DNA of 64,000 nt. It comes from Nocardioides sp. BGMRC 2183. Its GTDB lineage: Bacteria; Actinomycetota; Actinomycetes; Propionibacteriales; Nocardioidaceae. Below are positions 58,426 to 64,000 of the stretch, in pieces (the first letter of the stretch is position 1; each line of letters opens with the position of its first letter). A program made the position numbers and the translations under genes. The notes under the pieces are model-generated. The model had not been told where the DNA came from. It made no database searches and worked only from the letters and a program-made list of their open reading frames with translations. Location: the NCBI GenBank assembly GCA_008123405.1, contig VSSA01000006.1, positions 1-64,000 of the forward strand. Direction: 5' to 3'.

Positions 58426-59673
58426 TCAGCGTGCCTCGGCGAGCACCTCGGCCAGTTGGTCCAGGCCCCAGAGCAGGTCGTCGGCGTCGATGACCAGCGG
58501 CGGGGCGAAGCGGATGGTCGAGCCGTGGGTGTCCTTGGCGAGCACCCCGCGGGCCATCAGCCGCTCGCAGATCTCGCGGCCCGTGCCGATCGCCGGGTCG
58601 ATGTCGATGCCGGCCCACAGCCCCCGCACCCGGACGCCGACCACGCCGCGCCCGAGCAGCGCCTCGAGCCGCTGGCGCATCAGCTCTCCGAGCTCGCTGG
58701 CGCGCGCCTGGTACTCGCCACCGGCGAGCATCCGGACCACCTCGGTGCCGACCGCGCAGGCCAGCGGGTTGCCGCCGAAGGTGGAGCCGTGCTGGCCGGG
58801 CCGGAGCACGCCGAGGACCTCGCGGTCACCGACCACCGCCGAGACCGGCACGATGCCGCCGCCGAGCGCCTTGCCCAACACATACAGATCCGGTACGACG
58901 CCCTCGTGGTCACATGCGAAGGTCCGCCCGGTCCGGCCCAGACCTGCCTGGATCTCGTCGGCGACGAAGAGCACGTTGTTCGCGGTGCAGGCCGCCCGCA
59001 CGCCGCGCAGGTAGCCCTCGGGCGGCAGCACGACGCCGCCCTCGCCCTGGATCGGCTCGATGAGCACGGCCACCGTCTCCGGCGTGACCGCGGCTTCGAG
59101 GGCCGCCAGGTCGCCGTACGGCACGGTGTCGAAGCCGGGGGCGAACGGGCCGAACCCGTCGCGGGCATCGGGGTCGTCGGAGAAGCCCACGATGGTGGTG
59201 GTGCGGCCGTGGAAGTTGCCGGAGGCGACGATGATCCGGGCCGTGTCGGCGGGCACGCCCTTGGTCTCGTAACCCCACTTGCGGGCCACCTTGATCGCGG
59301 TCTCGACGGCCTCTGCGCCGGTGTTCATGGGGAGCACCAGCTCCTTGCCACAGAGGTCGCCGAGCTCTGCGCAGAAGTCGGCGAACCGGTCGTGGATGAA
59401 GGCGCGGCTGGTCAGTGTCAGCTGCCCGAGCTGGGCCCGCGCGGCCTCGACGAGCCGCGGGTTGGAGTGGCCGAAGTTCAGTGCGGAGTAGCCGGCCAGC
59501 AGGTCCAGGAAGCGGCGACCCTCGACGTCGGTCATCCAGGCGCCCTCGGCGTGCTCGATGACGACCGGGAGCGGGTGGTAGTTGTGCGCGGTGCGCGCTT
59601 CGGCCCGCTCCACGGCGGCGGGAGTGCTGGGGTCCGTCGCGGCGATCGTGGCGGCGTCGAGCGTGGTGGTCAT
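58426..59673 (-). CDS. rocD: ornithine aminotransferase
   Basis: The 415-residue class-III PLP aminotransferase moves the delta-amino group of ornithine to 2-oxoglutarate, giving glutamate semialdehyde for arginine/ornithine catabolism. Motifs are ARTAHNYHPLPVVIEHAEGA, LDLLAGYSALNFGHSNPRLV, NTGAEAVETAIKVARKWGY (PLP phosphate), NFHGRTTTIVGFS, FVADEIQAGLGRTG (PLP Asp) and LGKALGGGIVPVSAV with the Schiff-base Lys. GQHGSTFGGNPLACAV is also typical. ATG 59673 follows AAGGAGG at 6 nt. A palindrome in the leader suggests repression by a GntR-type regulator not encoded here. Confidence 0.95.
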   Translation of the reverse strand: MTTTLDAATIAATDPSTPAAVERAEARTAHNYHPLPVVIEHAEGAWMTDVEGRRFLDLLAGYSALNFGHSNPRLVEAARAQLGQLTLTSRAFIHDRFADFCAELGDLCGKELVLPMNTGAEAVETAIKVARKWGYETKGVPADTARIIVASGNFHGRTTTIVGFSDDPDARDGFGPFAPGFDTVPYGDLAALEAAVTPETVAVLIEPIQGEGGVVLPPEGYLRGVRAACTANNVLFVADEIQAGLGRTGRTFACDHEGVVPDLYVLGKALGGGIVPVSAVVGDREVLGVLRPGQHGSTFGGNPLACAVGTEVVRMLAGGEYQARASELGELMRQRLEALLGRGVVGVRVRGLWAGIDIDPAIGTGREICERLMARGVLAKDTHGSTIRFAPPLVIDADDLLWGLDQLAEVLAEAR

Positions 59674-59690
59674 GCGGGCCTCCTTCGTGT

Positions 59691-59745
59691 GATTGTCTGA
59701 CAATCTTGCATGCACAGCGTATCCCGCGTCATCGCTCCGACCCAA
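59691..59745 (-). promoter_or_regulatory. rocD promoter and downstream GntR-type operator
   Basis: Minus strand: TTGGGT (59745-59740), 18 bp, TACGCT (59721-59716). The palindrome GATTGTCTGACAATC at 59691-59705 lies just after the predicted transcription start and contains TTGTCTGACAA, which fits the FadR/GntR pattern TNGTNNNACNA. Confidence 0.65.
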
Positions 59746-59794
59746 GGTCCCGCCGAGCCCTGCCACGCTCCGAGGATGGGACACTGGGCGGGCT

Positions 59795-62700
59795 GTGAAG
59801 ATCACCTACCCCGCCGAGCTGCCGGTCAGCGGTCGCCGCGACGACATCGCCGAGGCGATCCGCGACCACCAGGTGGTGATCGTGGCGGGTGAGACCGGCT
59901 CCGGGAAGACCACCCAGCTGCCGAAGATCTGCCTGGAGCTGGGACGCGGGGCGGCGACGCCCGACGGCCGACCGCGGATGATCGGGCACACCCAACCCCG
60001 GCGGATCGCGGCCCGCTCGGTCTCCGAGCGGATCGCCGACGAGCTCGGCGTGGAGCTCGGTGCGCCGAACAGCCCTGTCGGCTATCAGGTGCGATTCACC
60101 GACCGGACCTCGCCGGGCACCCGGCTCAAGCTGATGACCGACGGCATCCTGCTCGCCGAGCTGCAACGCGACCGCGAGCTGCGCCGCTACGACACGATCA
60201 TCATCGACGAGGCCCACGAGCGCAGCCTCAACATCGACTTCCTGCTCGGGTACCTCAAGCAGCTGCTGCCACGCCGGCCCGACCTCAAGCTGATCATCAC
60301 CTCCGCCACGATCGAGACCGAGCGGTTCGCCGAGCACTTCTGCGACGCCGCCGGCGAACCGGCGCCGATCATCGAGGTCTCCGGTCGCACCTATCCGGTC
60401 GAGGTGCGCTACCGACCACTGATGGACGTGGTCGACGGAGGTGAGAGCGACGCCGAGGGCGAGGTCGTCGTACGGGATCAGACCGAGGCGATCGTCGACG
60501 CGGTCCGCGAGCTCTCCGCCGAGGGGCCCGGCGACATCCTGGTCTTCCTCCCGGGCGAGCGCGAGATCCGCGACACCGCGGAAGCGTTGGCGCCGCTCGC
60601 CGCCGACGAACGCAGTCCTCGTGGGATCGACGTACTGCCGCTCTACAGCAGGCTCTCGGCTGCCGAGCAGCACCGCGTGTTCCGTCCGACCGGTTCGCGG
60701 CGGCGCGTGGTGCTGGCCACCAACGTCGCCGAGACCTCGCTGACCGTCCCCGGAATCCGGTACGTCGTCGACAGCGGCGTGGCGCGCATCTCCCGCTACT
60801 CCGCCCGCACCAAGGTGCAGCGCCTCCCGATCGAGCCGATCAGCCAGGCCTCCGCCAACCAGCGCTCCGGCCGCTGCGGCCGGGTCGCTGCCGGCATCGC
60901 GATCCGGCTCTACAGCGAGGAGGACTTCGAGGGACGTCCGGAGTTCACCGACCCCGAGATCCTGCGCACCAACCTGGCCTCGGTGATCCTGCAGATGACC
61001 TCCCTGGGGCTCACCGATGAGCGCGGCGACATCGGCCGGTTCCCGTTCGTGGAGCCGCCGGATCGGCGCAACATCACCGCCGGCACCCAGCTGCTGACTG
61101 AGCTCGGCGCGATCTCGGCCCAGGGGCGGCTCACCAAGACCGGCCGCCGCCTTGCTCGGCTGCCGATCGACCCCCGGCTGGGCCGGATGCTGCTCGAGGC
61201 CGAACGGCTCGGCTGCCTGCGGGACGTGCTGGTGATCACCGCGGCGCTCTCCTTGCAGGACCCGCGCGAGCGGCCGGCCGAGGCTCAGGCGCAGGCCGAC
61301 CAGGCCCACGCCCGGTTCAAGGCGGACCGCTCCGACTTCCTCACCCTGCTCAACCTGTGGCGCTACCTGCGCACTCAGCAGCGCGAGCTCTCCGGCAGCG
61401 CGTTCCGCCGGATGTGCAAGCGGGAGTACCTCAACTACCTGCGGGTCCGAGAGTGGCAGGAGTTCGAGTCCCAGCTGCGCCGGGTGGCCAAGGAGATGGG
61501 GCTCACGCTGGAGCGGACCGCCGGTGGAGACCAGCGCGACCGGGCACCCGAGGCGGGTGGGGCGCCGTACGACGCCGACGGCATCCACCAGGCGCTCCTC
61601 TCCGGGCTGCTCAGCCATGTCGGAGTGCTGGAGGAGCGGGACAAGACCGACAAGCGGGGGGCCGGGCGGGGCCGCGACTCCCGCCGTCCCGGCCCACGGG
61701 AGTACCTCGGCGCGCGTGGCGCGAAGTTCGCGATCTTCCCCGGCTCCGGCCTGGCCCGCAAGAACCCGCCGTTCCTGATGGCCGGCGAGCTGGTCGAGAC
61801 CGGACGCCTCTGGGCCCGGCAGAACGCCGAGATCAAGCCGGAGTGGGCCGAACGGCTCGGCGCCCACCTGGTCAAGCGGACCTACTCCGAGCCGCACTGG
61901 TCCCCCAAACGCGCCGCGGTGATGGCCCGCGAGCGGGTCACCCTGTACGGCGTCCCGCTGGTCGCGGACCGCCCGATCGCCTTCGGGAAGGTCGATCCGG
62001 TGCTCTCCCGTGAGCTCTTCATCCGCCACGCCCTGGTCTACGGCGAGTGGCAGACCCGGCACCGCTTCTTCCACCACAACCGGGCGTTGCTGGAGGAGGC
62101 GGAAGCCCTGGAGCATCGCGCCCGCCGGCGCGACCTGGTGGTCGACGAGCACACCCTCTTCGACTTCTACGACGCGCGCGTCGGCGCCGAGGTGGTCAGC
62201 GGCGCGCACTTCGACCAGTGGTGGAAGCAGACCCGCCGCGACCGGCCCGACCTGCTGACCTTCGACCCGGCGATGCTGACCCACGACGCCGCCGACCAGG
62301 TCAGCGCCGAGGACTATCCCGAGCAGTGGCAGGCGGCCGAGGGCCTGACGTTCCCGATCAGCTACCACTTCGAGCCGGGAGCGGCCGAGGACGGCCTGAC
62401 CATCGACATCCCCGTCGCCACCCTCAACCGCGTCGCCGACGAGGACTTCTCGTGGCATGTCCCCGGGCTGCGTGAGGAGCTGGTCACCGAGCTGATCCGC
62501 GGCCTGCCCAAGGCGCTGCGCGTGCAATGCGTCCCGGCGCCCAACACCGCCCGCGAGTTCCTCGCCGCCGTCCCGCCCGGTGAGGAGCCGCTGTTGGTCG
62601 CGCTGAGCCGCTACCTGCGCTCCAGTCGCGGCGTGCACATCCCGCCGGAATCCTGGGACACCGCAGCCCTGCCCGCTCATCTGCGCCCCACCTACCGAGT

Positions 62701-63700
62701 GGTGGACGACCGCGGCCGCGAACAGTCCCGCGGCAAGGAGCTGGCTGGGCTCAAGGCGCCGCTGGCCGGCGAGTTCGACCGGGCGCTGGCGGCCGTTGCC
62801 AGCGATGTCGGGCTGGCCCGCACCGGCGCGACCACGTGGACCTTCGGCACCTTGCCGGCCGAGGTCACCGAGACCCGTGCCGGCCACCAGGTCACCGCCC
62901 ATCCGGCGGTGGTCGACGAGGGGGCGAGCGTCGGGGTGGAGATCTTCGGCTCCGCCGACGAGGCCGCCGACCGGCACCGGTACGGGGTCGCCCGGCTGGC
63001 GCTGCTCGCCCTCGGGGACACCCCGCTGAAGGGACAGGTCGACGCGCTGTCGATGACCGATCGACTGGCGCTGGCCGGGTCGCCGTACCGGACCACGGAG
63101 GCGCTGCTGGCCGACTGCCTGCGTGCCGTCGTCCTCGACGCGCTCCCGACCGCCGCCGAGCTGCCCCGCACCCCGACCTCGTACGACGCCCTGGTGGTCC
63201 GCCTGCGTGAGCAGGCGCCCGCCGCGGTGGGCGAGCGGCTCGCTCTGGTGCTGCGCGCCCTCGAGGCGCAGCGGGAGACCGATCGGGCGCTCAGCGGCCG
63301 CGTGGAGATGGCCCTGCTGCCGGCCGTCACCGATCTGCAGGCCCAGCTCGGCCGCCTGGTCTTCGACGGCTTCGTCGGTGGCACCGGGGCGACGGGCCCG
63401 GCCCGCCTGCACCGCTATCCCACCTACCTCGCCGCGATGCGCCAGCGGCGAGCCCGGCTGGCCGAGGGCGCGGCCGCGGTGGTCAAGGACCGCGAACTGA
63501 TGGCCCGGTTCGGGCCGTTGGAGGAGGCGTACCTGCACCGGGTGGCCGCGCTGCCGGAAGGACGTCCGGCGAGCCCCGGGCTGGAGGAGGTGCGCTGGAT
63601 GCTGGAGGAGTATCGGATCTCGCTGTGGGCGTCGGCGATGGGCACCGCCGGCAAGGTCAGCGACGTCCGGATCCGCAAGGCCCTCGACGCACTAGGCTGA
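59795..63700 (+). CDS. hrpA: ATP-dependent RNA helicase HrpA
   Basis: The 1301-residue DEAH-box helicase is full length. Motifs are Walker A GETGSGKT at 32-39, DEAH at 138-141, SAT in LIITSATIETERF, LVFLPGEREIRD, TNVAETSLTVPGIRYVVDSG, and motif VI QRSGRCGRVAAGIAIRLYSE. The HA2 and OB-fold regions follow (RLGRMLLEAERLGCLRDVLV), then the long HrpA-specific C-terminal half (DUF3418, about 700-1300). In E. coli and Borrelia HrpA acts on mRNA and on collided ribosomes. GTG 59795 was chosen. The frame extends upstream over the rocD promoter, which is unlikely to be coding. Confidence 0.96.
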   Translation: MKITYPAELPVSGRRDDIAEAIRDHQVVIVAGETGSGKTTQLPKICLELGRGAATPDGRPRMIGHTQPRRIAARSVSERIADELGVELGAPNSPVGYQVRFTDRTSPGTRLKLMTDGILLAELQRDRELRRYDTIIIDEAHERSLNIDFLLGYLKQLLPRRPDLKLIITSATIETERFAEHFCDAAGEPAPIIEVSGRTYPVEVRYRPLMDVVDGGESDAEGEVVVRDQTEAIVDAVRELSAEGPGDILVFLPGEREIRDTAEALAPLAADERSPRGIDVLPLYSRLSAAEQHRVFRPTGSRRRVVLATNVAETSLTVPGIRYVVDSGVARISRYSARTKVQRLPIEPISQASANQRSGRCGRVAAGIAIRLYSEEDFEGRPEFTDPEILRTNLASVILQMTSLGLTDERGDIGRFPFVEPPDRRNITAGTQLLTELGAISAQGRLTKTGRRLARLPIDPRLGRMLLEAERLGCLRDVLVITAALSLQDPRERPAEAQAQADQAHARFKADRSDFLTLLNLWRYLRTQQRELSGSAFRRMCKREYLNYLRVREWQEFESQLRRVAKEMGLTLERTAGGDQRDRAPEAGGAPYDADGIHQALLSGLLSHVGVLEERDKTDKRGAGRGRDSRRPGPREYLGARGAKFAIFPGSGLARKNPPFLMAGELVETGRLWARQNAEIKPEWAERLGAHLVKRTYSEPHWSPKRAAVMARERVTLYGVPLVADRPIAFGKVDPVLSRELFIRHALVYGEWQTRHRFFHHNRALLEEAEALEHRARRRDLVVDEHTLFDFYDARVGAEVVSGAHFDQWWKQTRRDRPDLLTFDPAMLTHDAADQVSAEDYPEQWQAAEGLTFPISYHFEPGAAEDGLTIDIPVATLNRVADEDFSWHVPGLREELVTELIRGLPKALRVQCVPAPNTAREFLAAVPPGEEPLLVALSRYLRSSRGVHIPPESWDTAALPAHLRPTYRVVDDRGREQSRGKELAGLKAPLAGEFDRALAAVASDVGLARTGATTWTFGTLPAEVTETRAGHQVTAHPAVVDEGASVGVEIFGSADEAADRHRYGVARLALLALGDTPLKGQVDALSMTDRLALAGSPYRTTEALLADCLRAVVLDALPTAAELPRTPTSYDALVVRLREQAPAAVGERLALVLRALEAQRETDRALSGRVEMALLPAVTDLQAQLGRLVFDGFVGGTGATGPARLHRYPTYLAAMRQRRARLAEGAAAVVKDRELMARFGPLEEAYLHRVAALPEGRPASPGLEEVRWMLEEYRISLWASAMGTAGKVSDVRIRKALDALG

Positions 63701-63744
63701 TCACCCGAGGGCCGCGCGACCTCTTAACCTCGATCCGTGAGGCT

Positions 63745-63750
63745 TACGCT
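63745..63750 (+). promoter_or_regulatory. -10-like TACGCT 6 nt before the last gene
   Basis: TACGCT, 6 nt, GTG 63757. The intervening GGAGAC could also act as a ribosome site. Confidence 0.45.
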
Positions 63751-63756
63751 GGAGAC

Positions 63757-64000
63757 GTGCCCGACGACAGCAGCCCGCGACCGCATCATCGACCGGCCCA
63801 GCGCGACGGTGGGTTCTTCGAGACCGTCGTCGGCGGCACCGACCCGGCGCTGGTGACCGAGGCCGCCGACCGCGCCGCGACACTGCTGGTCCGGGGCGCT
63901 CGCGAGGCCCAGGACGACGCGGTGGCCGAACGCCTGGTGGGGTTGGCCGACAGTGAGGGCATCGAGGCGATCGCGGAGGTGTGGTCTTCGTCTCCTGCAG
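63757..64000 (+). CDS. hypothetical protein, N-terminal part only
   Basis: The frame opens at GTG 63757 and leaves the window after 81 codons. The visible part is hydrophilic at first (PDDSSPRPHHRPAQRDGGFF), then helical and Ala-rich (TVVGGTDPALVTEAADRAAT, EGIEAIAEVWSSSPA), with no membrane segment or known motif. The strong codon bias and leaderless promoter pattern support it being real. It directly follows hrpA, 56 nt downstream. Confidence 0.7.
   Translation, partial: MPDDSSPRPHHRPAQRDGGFFETVVGGTDPALVTEAADRAATLLVRGAREAQDDAVAERLVGLADSEGIEAIAEVWSSSPA

Noticed and set aside
59693-59794. Upstream extension of hrpA from ATG 59693
   Set aside because: It would translate through the rocD promoter and operator, and the extra residues have no helicase similarity.
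59729-63538. A 1269-codon minus-strand frame opposite hrpA
   Set aside because: hrpA shows all DEAH-box motifs on the plus strand. The antisense translation is low-complexity Gly/Ala/Val/Asp without motifs.

Overview
The window is about 70% GC, has strand-biased G/C third positions, and carries genes whose families and order are typical of high-GC Actinomycetota. These include miaA-dapF-hflX, lexA divergent from a LysM protein, nrdR-nrdJ, the MT0933-type antitoxin fold, DUF2510, WS/DGAT and HrpA. The closest fit is a Nocardioides-like member of the Nocardioidaceae, but this is inferred from gene content and not from a search. It reads as ordinary chromosome: no rRNA, tRNA, CRISPR array, insertion sequence, phage gene or plasmid gene was seen. 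The gene boundaries are tight, many starts overlap the previous stop, and many genes have a -10-like hexamer only 6-8 nt before the start codon, which suggests leaderless mRNAs.

Layout. 0-12 kb is a housekeeping block (miaA, dapF, hflX) interrupted by accessory genes: an AraC/DinB-like fusion, a RibD/DHFR-like reductase, an M15 peptidase, a PPOX flavoprotein, a DUF4349 lipoprotein, an SDR, a PhoD phosphatase and a CynX-type MFS carrier. 12.8-22.2 kb is a sugar or polyol uptake and catabolism locus. One strand carries an ABC importer (ATPase, two permeases, binding protein) followed by an epimerase, a Gfo/Idh/MocA dehydrogenase and a second TIM-barrel isomerase. A divergent ROK repressor and a palindrome over the shared promoter region suggest substrate induction. 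22.3-32.4 kb is the DNA-maintenance and nucleotide block: dinG, a secreted HEYFH metalloprotease, lexA, the divergent LysM cell-division gene, nrdR and B12-dependent nrdJ. SOS boxes lie between lexA and the LysM gene, and a pair of NrdR boxes 31 bp apart lies before nrdR.

32.4-48.6 kb holds mostly small or secreted proteins (DUF6801-like protein with a PTD linker, zinc-ribbon protein), DNA repair (Mpg, Mug), an LLM oxidoreductase, a lipase, an MFS carrier, gluconokinase and a methyltransferase. It also holds an orphan beta-class DNA methyltransferase, a WS/DGAT acyltransferase and a tandem trio of related membrane-anchored proteins (40759-43142) that I do not recognise. 48.6-64 kb carries a DUF2510/FG-GAP protein, a Y-family polymerase with leucine at the steric-gate position, a carboxylate-amine ligase, FUSC and ThrE-like transporters, an SDR plus Baeyer-Villiger monooxygenase operon divergent from tetR, rocD with a GntR-type palindrome, hrpA, and the start of an unknown gene.

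Most interesting. (1) The tandem trio with a shared W-R-Y-R-P-R-x-E-D-G N-terminal signature and, for two members, identical TACGAT-N7-start architecture. (2) The leucine steric gate, which resembles mycobacterial DinB2. (3) Elaborate hairpins at convergent gene ends, especially 55196-55267, where two long hairpins compete for one shared arm. (4) The compact face-to-face promoter pair with a 7-bp-arm operator at 57665-57709. (5) The multi-box SOS region. No tool was run; all function calls come from reading translated motifs.
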